Below are positions 33,458 to 46,333 of a stretch of 64,000 bases of DNA, one piece after another. The stretch spans positions 3,286,001 through 3,350,000 of the forward strand of contig JAAROD010000015.1 in assembly GCA_012274445.1 (NCBI GenBank), in the 5' to 3' direction. The position numbers were made by a program, and so were the translations under genes. A model generated the notes under the pieces. That model was not told where the DNA came from. It ran no database searches and saw nothing but the letters and a program-made list of their open reading frames with translations. Each line of letters starts with the position of its first letter. Within the stretch, counting starts at the first letter, position 1. Origin of the DNA: Sclerotiophoma versabilis (lineage: Eukaryota > Ascomycota > Dothideomycetes > Pleosporales > Didymellaceae).

Positions 33458-36147
33458 TCTGCTGTGTATCTGTCAATTGATGTTGATAGGCCCTCAGATG
33501 GATGTTGGTCTCGGCAGCGATCACGAACGAAATGAGTGTTGGCGACGAGCTCGATAGGGGCGGCGCTGGTGTCGAAGCGCTACAAAACAGAGGGCGAAAT
33601 AACAAAACTCTCCATCTAACTTGGCGGCAATGAGATACTCGGACAGCTATTGTCGGGCAACGTGAGACGTGGTGGTGACAACAGCAGCCGGGCTGGGTGC
33701 AAAGTATATATGGAGACGGGTCGAGCTCTGTAAACAACAAACAGAGACCTGTGCGCATCGAATCAACATGCTAGCTCGAGCGATTTGCACCTCGCCGGTT
33801 TGGGCGCTAGCGTGCCTTCCCGAGCAACGGCTATGTCATGAACGCGTCCACCGACAGAACAACGAAAAGCCCTTTCTCAATGCGCTGCCCCACACACCGC
33901 AGATGAGACTTCAACAAAGCTGCCTGCGGGTTTGAGACTTATTCAGCGTTCTTCTAGTTCTTCAAATTGAGCTCGCGACACTGTTGTTGAGATTTATCTC
34001 GTTGTTGACTCCACCTGTCAGGAGACGCGCCAAGAACCCTGCTATCGACGCTTTTTACCCACGAAGGCACGTGATGCACCTCTTGAACTCAGACTCTTCC
34101 ACAACACTTGCAACTGTTCCGATGTGTTTCAGAAGGGCGTGGGCGCACTCGCGAAAGACCTCAGATGTTGTTGCGGTTGTTGCGCCGCCATCCCCGCTCG
34201 CCAGAAGTGGCCCACAATGCGCAGCGCACAGCCAACCATCCGGCGCACAGCCTCTGAGTTTCAAACTGCTGCCTACGGACATCTGGTCCTGGTTCCATCG
34301 CTTCAAGTCGCCTTTTGAAAGGAGGTCTGCTTTGTATGTGCTTGGGAGCCCTTGGCTGGTTGGTTGTTGTGGCAGAGCGTTCGCGTGCTTTGTCTCCCCG
34401 CGGGCGCTGAGGAGGTGGGCCGAGAGCTTCACCGACACATCACCGACACAATCCGTCACTCTGACAAGACGGCGCTGTGTCCACACGTCAAAGAGCGGCC
34501 TGTCAAAAGGCCCGCGACTGCTCTTCCGCGCTGAGACGGCTTGCGCAAAGTGCGGGAGAGCTACAATTCACGGTTGACCCCTCATCGCTCTCGGCCGGTT
34601 ATCCATGCCACAAAGCTACCGTCTATCTGCGGCGCTACTCATGTCTGGTCTGGCTGCTCTTTCACTTGCATGCAGTGTGGGGAATTTCAGTAGCACGGCC
34701 ATCTCGGGAATCATCGTTGCGGGCGCATGTCGAGAGTGTTGGAGTGTACCGCCCATACAAGTGGGTCGCATATTGCGACTTTGCGATCGTGCTGTCACAC
34801 AGGATCTTCCACAACAGCAGGCCGAATTCAGAACGTTCTAGTGGGGCGCATACCTCTAAACACAATGAACATGTACGGAAAGTTCAGGCGACCACTTCGA
34901 CAGTTGTCAGCCAAAGGAGCGATCCCCACTGAATGTGTTTTGCATTGGTCGTTGCTCCAATAGACGCCGAGGATCAGCTGCCAACGAAGCCCCAGCGCTT
35001 CCTTCGATCTGGGGGAACGGGAGTTGTTTGGGCTACCTAATTATATCTGTACCACAAGGCGACCCTGATATCAAGTTCTCGAAGTACCCTGGAGGTGTTC
35101 ATAATGCGCAACAAGGTGCTCGCTCTGTCCACGTTGGAGCTAGAGAATCAGCCAACAAAGCAGCGTATCAGCTTGGGAGCCAAGTCCGATGTATTGTCGA
35201 GCACCGCAGCAGCGAGTCTCGGAGTTGTTTGCGCAATCAACATATCATAGTCACTAGTCAGCCATCTGTCTGTGTTGCTATGTGCTCTTGAGGCTCAATG
35301 CCTGGGCGCATAGGTGCCGCCCTGAGGCTCCGTGTAAAGTTGACAACATGCGCAAACGAAGTAGGAGATAGTCCCAGTGATGCTCACATGATATCCCCTT
35401 CCAGTTCAATACGCCATGATAGACCTACTGGGCCTACATCAGGGCGTGGGGGCAGCACGGGCGTAATGCGCTCACAGCTGTAGGGAGATGGGATGAATGC
35501 GCAGGAGTAGCAACACTCCTGAAGCGGTACATATACTGCTGAATCTGGTTCTCGCTGCAAACGCGACCAGCAATATGTAGGGTTGAGTGCCTCCAGGAAG
35601 GCGCGTTGTTGCCGCTCAAGCATTCCCAAGTTGCTGGCGTCGTGGTCATGTCGGAAGTCATTAGCGAACAGCGAATGACCCAACGCACGCCTCCTCCTCT
35701 CCACACCACCTTCCAGAGCCAACACAACCACTCTCTCGTAAGTTTCCAGCACCGTCATCCGCCATATAGAGTTTCCGAAAGCGCCGTCTAGCACTCTCAC
35801 CGCCCCAATCTTGCCGGGCGCACTCGTCCGCTAACCGGTGCCTCAGCCAGCGGCGGTACACATCGCAAACCCCCAGCAGCGCCTGTTTGGCTTCAGATAC
35901 ACCACAGCCGGTATGTATGTCTCTCAGCATGCTCGCGCGACCGCTTCCGCACATGCGGTTGTCTCCGATGGTGGCCCTTTCGTCTCTCAGCCTGCTGCCA
36001 CCGGCTTCCCTCAGGGCGGCCCACCCGGCAGCGGTGACGACGTCCCGTAACACCAAACCCATCAAGGCCTCTCAAGACCATCATCGGGAGCGCCGAGCTT
36101 CATACAAACCATCGTTGTGGGCCATCTGCTGACATGACCCCTCCCAG
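33458..36147. other. Cyclin B upstream region and leader of the Zn2Cys6 gene
   Basis: About 2.4 kb with no supported gene, then a stretch from 35838 to 36046 with a plausible coding frame (FVSQPAATGFPQGG) that may be an early exon of the gene at 36294. Open frames at 34.0-34.9 and 35.4-35.8 kb lack domains and overlap on opposite strands. Confidence 0.45.
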
Positions 36148-36293
36148 ACTCGATATCGGTTACCCTTCCCCCGACCGCTCTTCGCCCCGAGGCCCTTACG
36201 ACACCGGCAGGATCGGTCGACCGCCCACACCCATACACATACAACCTTGTTGCAAAGGCCGTAGGACCGGGCTCTGCTATCGGGAGCCGTGGT

Positions 36294-38371
36294 ATGCAAG
36301 TCTCCCACCTCCTTGCGCAACCTCGGGTGTCGAGCGCAAGGTCCACCACGGAGAGTATTGAAGGCCGTGCTGCGGGCCACCACCACAACTCAAGGCATTC
36401 AGTCTCAGACTACGATATGCTTGCACAGGAACCTGATCCAGGCCTGATGGACGTCTATCCCAGCACCGAGACGGCCTCAGCGCACGATTGCCTGTCGCCC
36501 TCCAAGCAGGTGCCGTCTAAGCAGGTCAGCTTCGAGCTCTTGCTTCCTCAGTCTCCTCAACACAGGGCTCGATTACCAATGAGAGTGAACATCTTTCCTC
36601 ATGATTCGACTGATTCAATCATCACCACAGTCAAGAACTTCTACGGACTGTATGAGCGTAGGGGCGTCATCTTCGAAGACCGTCATGGAAACATTTTGAT
36701 AGCGAGGTATGAGAACTTCGACCATGGCATGGTCGTCTACGTTCGAGTCTCAGCAGAAGATCCTGACGCAGACGACTACTCCCCGGCCCCTCGTCAGCTG
36801 ACGGTGTCTCCTCGACATCCTCGTCACCTCCTGGAGGATGGCTTCCAGATGCTCCCACCTACAGCTAACCAACAGTTGGGCTCAAGGGCAGGCTCACGCT
36901 CTGGGCGCCAAAGCCAGTCTCCGCACCCTCGTGGTAGGAGGAGTGCCTCAGCTGCGACCCACTCCCGTCGTAACCGCCCTACTATCAAGAGTCGTGGGAA
37001 CAGCTCTCACGGTAGCTTCGCTGAACAGCATGGAGAGTACAGTGACAGCGAAGGCGAGGGCTCTGTGACCAGTTCACGCCGCTCCCGTAAAGAGCCTTTG
37101 GCAAGTGCTGACATCAGTGTCGACAACATCGTCGAGGGTGGTCGCCGCAAGCGAGCGAAGTTTGACAGCTCCGTAAGTGTTTCTCGTCTCGCTTTGCTAC
37201 GCACATCTTCTAACGCCAGCTCCTTATTCAGGAGCTACCTCTCTTCGTTCCTCCTCAGGTCCCGATGACCAACTCCATTTCCTCTGTTTCTCCTCAGCGC
37301 CGAATCAGCGGTAACATGGCCGGTTCGCCATACTCCACGAACCAGCAGACGTTCTCATATTCTCACCCACTGCCTTCGCCGCAAAGCTACGGGCAGGGTG
37401 ACAGCTCATACATGTCGAATGGACTTGTTACGCCATACTCGATGTCCAGTGGCGCTGCAGGATACAAGCCACGCCAGTACACGCACCGCTATTCCAACAG
37501 TGGTGGAGTCTTGCCAACCCCTGAGCACACTTTGAGCGTCATTTCTGACGAAGACGTCGCCCGTCAGCTCATGCGTCTGGGAGATGCCTCCAACTTCTCC
37601 ACACACGGTCGCACTTCCACGTCAACTCTCGACGATACTTTCAGCGGCAAGGCTGATGCTGCATCCTCCAGCGATGAGAGCGACGATGGCAGCCACAATG
37701 GCAGCGAGCTTCCTCCTCTTTCCTACACAATAGAGCGAGCGAACAACTCTGTCCGTGCTTACGACAACGCGTTCAGCAGTGGCGATGAGTACGACGACAA
37801 CAACGACTCCTTTAAGGGAGAGAGCGACGATGTCATGCTTGATCAGCACAACGACGTTCGAGTACAATTTGGTGCACCAAAGGCCCGCTCTTCGGTGTCC
37901 ACTAAGTCTGGCAAGCCTGCGAAGCCGCGTGCGCTCTCTTCCAAGTCCAAGACAAAGACAAACGGCACTAGCAAGCCACCCATGTCTCCAACCTCGCTGC
38001 CTTCGCAATCACGCAAGGCTTCGACCGCCTCACTCAACTTCCAGCATCAGTTTGGTGCTGATGACGAGGATCTTTCGTCCAAACCACGCTGCCAACGATG
38101 CCGTAAGAGTAAGAAGGGTTGTGATCGTCAGCGACCTTGTCAGCGTTGCAAGGATGCCGGCATTGGCATTGAGGGCTGCGTCAGTGAAGACGAAGGAAAT
38201 GGTCGCAAGGGGCGTTATGGACGCCACATGGGAGTGTCAGTCAAGACAGCTCCGGCTACAACATCCATGGGCCCACCGCCCATGCATGAGCACCACAGTA
38301 TGCCGATGGATGCCTCACACTTTGCGCTCACAGCCAGTGCTCTCGACAAGAGCAAGAAGCGTAAGAGGTGA
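36294..38371 (+). CDS. Regulator with C-terminal Zn2Cys6 cluster and N-terminal ubiquitin-like/PB1-like domain
   Basis: Exons 36294-37172 and 37232-38371 (59-nt intron, GTAAGT donor, TCTAACG branch, TTCAG) give at least 672 aa. The frame stays open and protein-like upstream to about 36138, so an earlier exon, perhaps around 35838-36033, is likely; the start given is the first ATG in the certain part. Residues about 96-152 (RVNIFPHDSTDSIITTVKNF, FEDRHGNILIARYENF, MVVYVRV) look like a ubiquitin-like or PB1 fold. Most of the rest is disordered and Ser-rich, with a basic RRKRAKF. At about 578-607 there is a Zn2Cys6 cluster: C-x2-C-x6-C-x5-C-x2-C-x9-C, ending near the C-terminus with a KKRKR tail. 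Probably a nuclear DNA-binding regulator; targets unknown. Confidence 0.8.
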
Positions 38372-39419
38372 CATGGTACTTCCAAGTCAGTTCTCAAGGC
38401 AGCTAGACACGCTCGACAGCTTATCGCTCCATCGTACTTTTACCTGCCAGGCTCAGCCTGTCCTTCAGCAGTTCGAATGCACATATCTCACTTGCCCAGA
38501 GTCACTATCCTTCTGCGTTTGTTTGAATAGCTCGTTCAGCGCCAGCGAAGCTTTGTTTCACGCCTTGCGAAAAAGCATTCTTACAGAAGCTATTTTCCAT
38601 ATGTCTCAAGTTGAAGTCGTATCTGCCAGGCTGGCTTTATATTGGCGCTATGGGGAGAGAGAGATCAAGTCGGGTATAGATGATTGGTGGCCTAGGTGTA
38701 GGTTGGGGAAGATTGTCTGGATTGGCAAAAGTGCTTCGGCAGTCCATTTCATTTGTATCTCACCTACCGGTTCGGCGTTTGCACCGTTGCGATATTTAGT
38801 CTGAGATGCAATATCGAATGACTCCTTAACATGGAATGACGTCTCAGCGGTGCACGAGCAACCGGTGAGCCGTATTGATCAGTAGCCGAGGGTCTAACTA
38901 GGCTTAGTGATGTGTTGCTTGAGGAAATCTCTCATCTGCTATGTACATTGTGAGCTTCATAGAGTTCATCCCGATCATGAGCAGCTGTCCATGAAGAACC
39001 TGACAAATAGCAGAAACATGCCCTCGCAGGGCTGACATGGTGCCTGAGATGCCAGCAGGGAGAGAAGATTCTATTTTCGTCTCGGCTCGGTCTTGGAGAT
39101 GCGGCAGGAACGGCTTTGGGCTGGGGGCAGAGTGGGGCGAGCGCAGCCACACTACCGGAGCCTAGATGTTGGCCAATGAGGCGCAGGCTGCCTGAAAGTG
39201 TGAATGTAATCCCGTCTGTACACCCCCAACGAAGTCAGCCCTGCCTTGAACCACCACCGTGCACCGTATACGAGCTCCAGGAATATGGCCGATTGAAGGC
39301 CTCCACGCTCGTTGTCTGTTCGCGTCGCTCGCTGCCTCTCTCCTTCTCATTCAACAGCCACGCCTGCCAGTCTGTCCTAGCGCAGATCACCAACTCCACA
39401 ATTGTCCAGCCTCAGCGCA
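38372..39419. other. Intergenic between the Zn2Cys6 gene and the Cyk3-like gene
   Basis: 3' flank of one gene and promoter of the next; no supported coding frame. Confidence 0.55.
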
Positions 39420-41526
39420 ATGGCTGAAGTCGAACCACAGAGCATCAAGTCGCGCATTGCGGCCCTGAACCTCGAGAAGGTCCATGCGCCTACTCCTGGC
39501 ACGCGGCCGGCCTACAGTTACGATGCAGTCGCTACCACAAAGAAAAGGCCGCCTCCACCGCCGGCGCAACGGCCTCCTCAGCTGCGCGGCCAGACAGTGA
39601 ACAATCCCCCGCTTCTCGACAGTTCGAGTGCCTCGACGCACCGCATCGGCAACCAGCCCAACGCAGAAAAGCCCGCTCCACGAGTCTCGCCCGCACTCCC
39701 CCCGCGTCCACCACCTCGCACCACCAGCCAGCAGTCTCCAGCCTTGCCACCACGCAAGTCCTCTGACCGCAGCGTGACCCGGCGCGAGTCCTCCGAGTCC
39801 ATATCCACCATCGCCTCTGGCGTGTCGACACTATCGCTGGGCTCGGTCAAGACAAACGGTAGCAATGGTAGCACATTGTACCAGGTGCGCGCTCCGGCGT
39901 ACGACCCTTCGAAACTGCCTCCTCTGCCACCGAAGAAGCAGGAGGAGCAGAAGAGTGCCACGAGGGCGGCTATGACGTCGAAGCGGAACGTGGTCCCTAG
40001 TCGAGAGTTACCGCCTCAGATTAAACCATCGCCTCCAGGTGAGGTTGCTGAACACGTCCTCAGCTCGCCATTCACTGACACGTACTCCAGCACTGCCCTC
40101 AAGACCATCCCTGCCACCCAGACAGTCTACAACCAATGCGTCAGAACGGTCGCCTGAGAGACCGGTACCGGCACTGCCTAGTCGACCTGCAACGACCACC
40201 CAAACGAGAAGAGCTATTGTACCACCACCACCACAACGATCGGCTCTTGCGCTTGGGTTCAACAACAAGTCTACTGTTGAGCCACCTCCTGTACCTTCGA
40301 TTCGACCTGCACCAGTCCCCAATGCGGGTGCGCCGCCCCCTGTCCCGCGTTCCTCGAGACCCAACCTCGATGCGATTATGGCATCGAAGCCAAAGCCAGG
40401 GACCGTCGCTCAGTGCCTTATCTGTCGCGACTTCTCGGGCCCAGACAACCATGCTGCCAGGTTTCCTCGACAACAGCTGCCCTCGTCAGATGTTGGCTAC
40501 CTCGCTGATCAGCTTTGCGCCCCGTTTCCATCAGCCACCGACAAGGCCAGAGCCATTTTCACGTGGTTACATCACAACGTCGATTACGATACTAAGAGCT
40601 TTTTCGCTGGGAACATTCAGCCATCGACTCCCGAAGGGACGATAACAAGTGGTCTGGTATGTTTTGCGCTGTTCGAATGTATAACAATCTCCCTGCTAAC
40701 AGGTTTCTAGGCGGTATGCGAAGGCTATGCTGGACTTTTCGCAGCTCTTGCGCTCAAGGCAGGACTTGAGTGCATCGTCGTGTCAGGAGCGAGTAAAGGC
40801 TTTGGACATGCACCGATGGGCCCTAATGATCCGGTACCACCTTACAAGATGACGCACGCTTGGAACGCTTGCCGAATCGACAACGGTGTGTGGAAACTCA
40901 TTGATGCCTGCTGGGGTGCTGGTCATCTCGGTTGCCAGCTCAAGAATGAAGGCTACAAGCGTTCCTTCAGTGCTCAAGAATTCACGTCGTCGAACATTGA
41001 CTTTGGTATGCGACATTTCCCTGGCGATAGTTCGCAGCAATTCCGTGAAGATGGTCGCATAATCTCATACGAAGAATTCATGAGGGACGACGCGGGTGGC
41101 AGAGTTGAAGTGTATGGAGACGCACAAAAGGAACATGGCCTCGGAGTACGAACCTTCCAGCCCACACAGCTCAACATCAGAGTCAATGATCCGACCGGTC
41201 CCCCTGTCATCCGTTTCCAGTTCGCTTCCGTGTGTGAGCACTGGGACAATGCACGACACGGGAAGGGCACGCCGTACGTCATGCTATTGTCCATTGGCGG
41301 GATTGATGGCCGCAAATCTGAACACCGACCCTTTAACACGAATGGACAGGTTTGGTGGCTTGATGTTCCTCGCGCTGAGCTTGGGTGTGCTGGGCAGAAG
41401 GTCAGCGTGTATGCTGTAACCGAGTTCTGTAAGAAGGACGCAAGAGGTTTGACGTATGAGCAGTGGAATAACAAGAAAGCTTTCAGCTGCCAGTTTGGAG
41501 GCATTGCGATGTGGCAGCTGGTCTGA
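39420..41526 (+). CDS. Cyk3-like transglutaminase-fold protein
   Basis: Exons 39420-40038, 40091-40656 and 40711-41526, with introns of 52 nt (GTGAGG) and 54 nt (GTATGT, GCTAAC), give 666 aa. ATG 39420 (MAEVEP) is preferred over a non-ATG start 18 bp upstream. The first 300 residues are Pro-rich with many PPLPP and PALPPR ligand-type motifs. A transglutaminase-like core follows: DKARAIFTWLHHNVDYD, then Cys398 in AVCEGYAG, His444 in THAWN and Asp460 in LIDACWG, so the triad is intact. The C-terminal 200 residues are a beta-rich domain found with this core in fungal Cyk3 proteins, which act at the cytokinetic ring. No SH3 domain is seen, unlike yeast Cyk3. Confidence 0.8.
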
Positions 41527-42101
41527 TGAGGATGCTGAATGTTTTTGAAGACGGAGATGGAGCTTGACGGTGGATACCCGGGGTTTCAGTTGTAGATAAT
41601 GGTAATAAAGAGGTGGTCACGTATAGATGAAACCTGTCCGCCGACTGCGTAACGATGCAAGCAGTGGTCTGTGTAAGTTAAGTATGGATCGAGGCGCAGA
41701 CGTGGGCATTTTGATTTTTATTCTCGACTACATGAATGTCTCCGATGCATAGAAATGGCCGGCGACATGCTGGCTGGTGGTCCACATCAACTCCATACGC
41801 CGTCACAGTCGACAACATCCACAGGCCAGCCAAAGCCATGCCAGCTGTGTTCGGAGCTAGACTCAGATTTGGACAAACTTGAACACTCGACGGTCGAGCG
41901 ATCAATCACATGCCGTGTTACATCAGAGCCGTTTGTGGCTTTGGCTAGAGAAAGCTTGGCGATCCAATCCCTGCACATTCCAGAAAGTGCACATGCACGT
42001 CTCTCTCGGACGCACGACCACACCTCACCTCCACGCCGTCAGTTCCGGAGAGGTCGTCACAGCCAACGCGCCCAAACTCCCGTCGGAACGCTGCAACAAC
42101 C
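41527..42101. other. Intergenic between the Cyk3-like gene and EDC3
   Basis: 575 bp; probable 3' UTR of the first gene and promoter of the second. No coding signal. Confidence 0.55.
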
Positions 42102-44536
42102 ATGGCGTCGGGCTTCATCGGTATCTCGGTCGTTGTCACTCTGCAGAACCCGCCAAACACGCTCGTCCACGGCGTGGTCGCGGCCGTCAACCCGCAGAAT
42201 GCCACTTTGACCCTGCAGGATGGTGCGTCTGCGTGTCGCCGTGCTTGCACGCGCCTCTGTGCTGACTGTTCCATCTAGTGTACTTCCCTGCAAGCGGCCA
42301 CCGCCTCCACTCGTACAATGTCGAAGGGCACGCGATCGCCGACATAAAAGTCAACGTGCCCGTACCCGCCCCTGCGCCCGCGCCCGCCGCCCAGCAGCCT
42401 CCTCCGCCGCGCTCGAACCCGCAGCCGTACGCTCAACACCCGTCGAACCAGGCACCGCAGCCTGCGCGCCAACCTGCTCGGCAGCATCCCGGCCAGCCTG
42501 CCGTGCAGCATCCCGCTCGGGCCGTCCGCCAGCCGGCGCCCCAACCCGTGGCCCAAGCACAGCCAGCACAGTTCGTCGATCCTGCGATCCTCAGCATGGG
42601 AAAGCGAGCGCCGCATGCGTCGGCCACCAGCCTCGCCGTGACTGCGCTGCCGCAGGAAGCCCCTGCCACGCCCATCAAGCCCGTGGCTGCCACCACCGCT
42701 GTGCCTCCAGCCAAGACCTCGTCTCCCTTCACTGGGCAGGCGAAGCGAGGCAGCATCAGGAAGCCAAGTGCAGCGACCCTGGCTGGCCCCTTCTCCTCCC
42801 TCGACATCGCGGATGCCGAGGAAGCCGACAGCGAGACGAAGACGGCCATCCCGGCAGTGCGACGCGCGAGCATCAACAAGACTAGGAACGGCAAGCCCAT
42901 GGAGGACGTGAGTCCACAGAAGAACGACGACGGCGGCAAGAGGACAAGGAGAGGCGGCAAGTCCCGCAAGAAGGAAATTGCCGCCCAGGAGAGGCGAAAT
43001 GGCGGCGACAGCCCAACCAAGGGCAACGGCTGGAGGAGCACTCCGATGCTTCAGACTGTCGGCGAGCCACAGACGCGCACCCCGGGCGTGATTGCTGGCC
43101 GCGTTGGCTTGGAGGCAGCAAGTGCTTCGGTGCGCAAGTCGCGGCGCCAGAAAGCGCTTGAAGCCACCAACGGATGGGCCACCGAAGATGCCACCGACGT
43201 TCAGGACATGCCTGATTTCGACTTCCAAGCCAACCTCTCCAAGTTCGACAAGCGCACCGTGTTCGACCAGATTCGGAACGAGGACACGACCGCAGACGAG
43301 GACCGTCTTGTCAGCTTCAACCGACTCGCACGACCGGGCACACATGGTGGCAAGAACCTGCACCCTACAGAGAATGTACTGGACAGCGCGAAGCTGAAAA
43401 GCACGACGAACACAAGCTCAGAGGACGACTCGGATCTGGGAAGCCGCAACTCCAGGCGCGCAATGTCTCGAGCTTCTGTCTCTGTAAAGAGAGCACCGAC
43501 AAGACAGGGCAGTGGCATCCAAGCAAATCATTTGGACATGTTGGGTTCTGGATTACTGCCGCGCACGAACCGCTCCCTCATCGGCACCCAATACGCATCT
43601 TCGCACGGTGCTACCGGGAGCCCAAAACTAGGGAAGATCGCTACGCCCCCAGACTCACCCTTCGACTCGAGCTCGAGAGGATGTTTACGTCTCGTCACCA
43701 ACAACCGCAAGTGCCACACCGTCACACCTGGTGGTATGCTCGCGGTCGAAGAGATGGCTGAGGTCGAATTCGGTCTGACTGAAGAGCTCATTGCCGAGAA
43801 CGCGGGACGCGGTATCGCAGAAGTCACTCTCAAGGCCATCAACCCGGGCGGCCAACGCCTTGCGCGCGAGAACCCCAACGCACGCCCTGTTATTGTCGTC
43901 CTTGCAGGGAATCATCGCGGCGGCGCGCGAGCGATCGCAGCAGCACGGCACCTCCTCGCTCGCGGACCGAAGGTAATGGTCGCCTTACTTGGCTTCGAGC
44001 GTAACGCAGACTGGGATCGTGATGTAAGACGGCAAGTCGATCTGTTCAAGAAGTTTGGTGGCTCTGCGCGCACCTGGTCCGACACGGAGGGTGCGCTGAA
44101 ACGCCTCCACGCACCCCCTGAACTCATCATCGACGCGCTCCTCGGACGACACAGGGAATTCGATGCCCTCGGCGAAACCGACAGAGCCACCGTCCTCAGC
44201 ATCGTCGGCTGGGCGAACAAGTCCCGTGCTGCTGTGCTCGCTGTCGAAACGCCGTCTGGTGTCGCTGGATCGACGGGTGAGGTCGCCATTCTTGAAGGCG
44301 AGCCTCTAGAGGTCCGCGCCAAGTACATCGTCTGTCTTGGTGCGCCGAGAACCGGATTGCTCAGGGCGCTGCAGAACGGGGCTGGGCGCGATCCGGCGTG
44401 GAGTGTTTGGCTGGTTGATATTGGCGTTAACAAGCCGTGGCGGAACGCGGGGATTAGTGGAGGAAAGGGGATCAAGTTCGACGAGCACTGGGTTGTGCAG
44501 GCGAGGTTCGTGGAGGACAATGAGGGGAGGGTATGA
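42102..44536 (+). CDS. EDC3: Enhancer of mRNA-decapping protein 3
   Basis: Exons 42102-42222 and 42279-44536 (56-nt intron, GTGCGT donor, GCTGAC branch, TCTAG) give 792 aa. The N-terminal LSm domain (residues 1-65: FIGISVVVTLQNPPNTLVHG, then HSYNVEGHAIADIKV) is split by the intron. A Pro/Gln-rich linker leads to the FDF region (DFDFQANLSKFDKRTVFDQI, about 352-390) that binds Dhh1. The YjeF-N Rossmann domain fills about 526-790 (EEMAEVEFGLTEELIAENAG, VVLAGNHRGGARAIAAARHL). Edc3 is a P-body scaffold that stimulates Dcp2; the YjeF-N domain gives dimerisation. All three family domains are present in order. It sits near LSM3 functionally but not physically. Confidence 0.95.
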
Positions 44537-45164
44537 GATGTTGCGCTGTACGAGATTTGATTACATGCATTGCATTGCGTCGGCGTTGAAAAGTGGTCTG
44601 AAGTCTTGGATTACGCGGTTCAAAGGTCGAGAAATATAGATACCAGAAGCCCAAGGAGGCAATGCTTACCCACTAAGAGAATAAAAAATGTTCACAAAGT
44701 TTGATTGCATGCCAGTAAACCGAAAGCAGGTCTAAGTCGTCAGCATAACCTCCCATGTTTACAACCTATAATAAGCATCACATTCGTATTATTTGTCTTT
44801 CCACGTGTATTGCGCCATCTGTGTTGCTGATGCATTGTTTTCGTACAAAGTTAGCGTGGAAGATGCAAGAATATCGCGGTGGCTGGACGTTGTATCTTAT
44901 GGCTATATTCAGGACCTGGATATTGGGAAGTATAAAGAAGGTGGCGTGGACCATAGCCATAGTCAGGGGAGTTGTTACTGACAAGACTAGTAACCCAACT
45001 TTCTTCGGTTTGTGCAACTGTCGTATGTCAAAGTCAGTCTGGCAGGACTATACCACGGAATGCAATTCCAGAGTTCCATGGATCTTCTCCTATCAAACCA
45101 ACACGACAGGTATCAGTCCCCTCATTGCACCTTCCATCGCGTTTGCACATGCCACGCCGCGTAG
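44537..45164. other. Intergenic between EDC3 and the DUF1749 gene (convergent)
   Basis: 628 bp with both 3' ends; no supported gene. Confidence 0.55.
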
Positions 45165-46333
45165 TCAAAGCTTCGACTCCTGTCCCAGGCCTTCCAGAAA
45201 TCCTACAACCCGCTGCACTAAATCCCCCACAACCTCTTCCGGGTCGCCATCTAGATTGTGATGGCCGCCCTTGATGACACCTCCGTTAATCTCATCGACC
45301 TTTCCACCGCCTTCTTTCACGACCCGTGCCCAGCGCTTTAACAACTGGTTCTTATCCGTACTCTTATGCACGAACGGATCCTCGCTACCCAAGAGAAACA
45401 TAACCGGAACAGTCGATGGGATGCTCCCGAATGATGTCCTCAGCGTCTCGTCATCTAAATCTGTGGAGAAGTAATCATCATCGCCACCCTTTGCCAGCAG
45501 CGAGTTAGTGCGGTACGCCGAGATAGCGGCGCCTAGTTCCTTCTGCACGATATTGCCCTCGCGGTAGACGATTTCCCTCTCTTTCCCTCCGGCAATGAGA
45601 CGCTGTGCTTCTGCAAGCACCGCCGCGCAGGAATCCTTTTCTTCGCGCGACTCGAGGAGGAAGTCCCATGCCTCCCTGTCGCTGACGCCGCCCTGCAGAA
45701 TCGCCCCGTTGATCTGGGGCAGCGATGAGTGCCCTGGAATATATCAGCTGCATGTTCACTGCTTCGTGTCTCTTGAAGTCGAAGAGAGTGGAGGTTTAGC
45801 AACGCACCTTTGCCGACGAGATACTCCATGATGTCCTGACACCCTGTTGAATGGCCCATGAGCACGATTTTCTTGCCGGGCCGGAGAGAGGTGAAGTACG
45901 AGACGCATTGAGCGAGTTCGTGGGCGTCTCTTTGCAGCGAAGATGTGCCCCAGCCGCGGTATGAGGAGGAGAGAAGAACCTCTGCAATTGCCCAGTCCGA
46001 TGTCAAGCTGTGAGCAATAGTAGATGGGTATCTAGGATCGTCAGCATGGGCATGCGGAGGCTATCGTATTCAATTCGAAACGAGAAAGCAGAATACAAAG
46101 CTGGAGAGGTCACAGGGTAACGAGAGATAGCTGATGCAAAAACACCCATTATGGATAACTGCAATATTGATTAGATGAGAAAGTACTCACTGCACAGTCA
46201 ACAGCCCATCTCCAAGCCCCCCGATCCACAACAGCGTATTAGGAGCTTGCTCTCCATTCTTAGAGTGCGCGCCAGCATGCTCAAACGCAATCAGCTTCTT
46301 CGAGTACTTGTGAGCAGTACCCGCATGCGCCAT
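45165..46333 (-). CDS. DUF1749 alpha/beta-hydrolase
   Basis: Exons 46333-46191, 46031-45808 and 45733-45165 with introns of 159 and 74 nt give 311 aa, frame kept throughout. The N-terminus shows the family pattern WIGGLGDGLL, then YPSTIAHSL and VLLSSSYRGWG. GHSTGCQD carries the nucleophile Ser (GxSxG), and FLLGSEDPF and KGGHHNLDG supply the probable acid and His. Proteins of this family are soluble serine hydrolases of unknown substrate found in fungi and plants. Start is the ATG at 46333 (MAHAGTAHKYS). Confidence 0.85.

Noticed and set aside
35384..35800. 138-codon minus-strand frame
   Set aside because: No domain, no clear promoter, and an overlapping plus-strand frame of similar quality.
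42220..43363. Long minus- and alternate-frame open frames across EDC3
   Set aside because: Shadows of the GC-rich EDC3 coding sequence, whose LSm, FDF and YjeF-N domains are clear.
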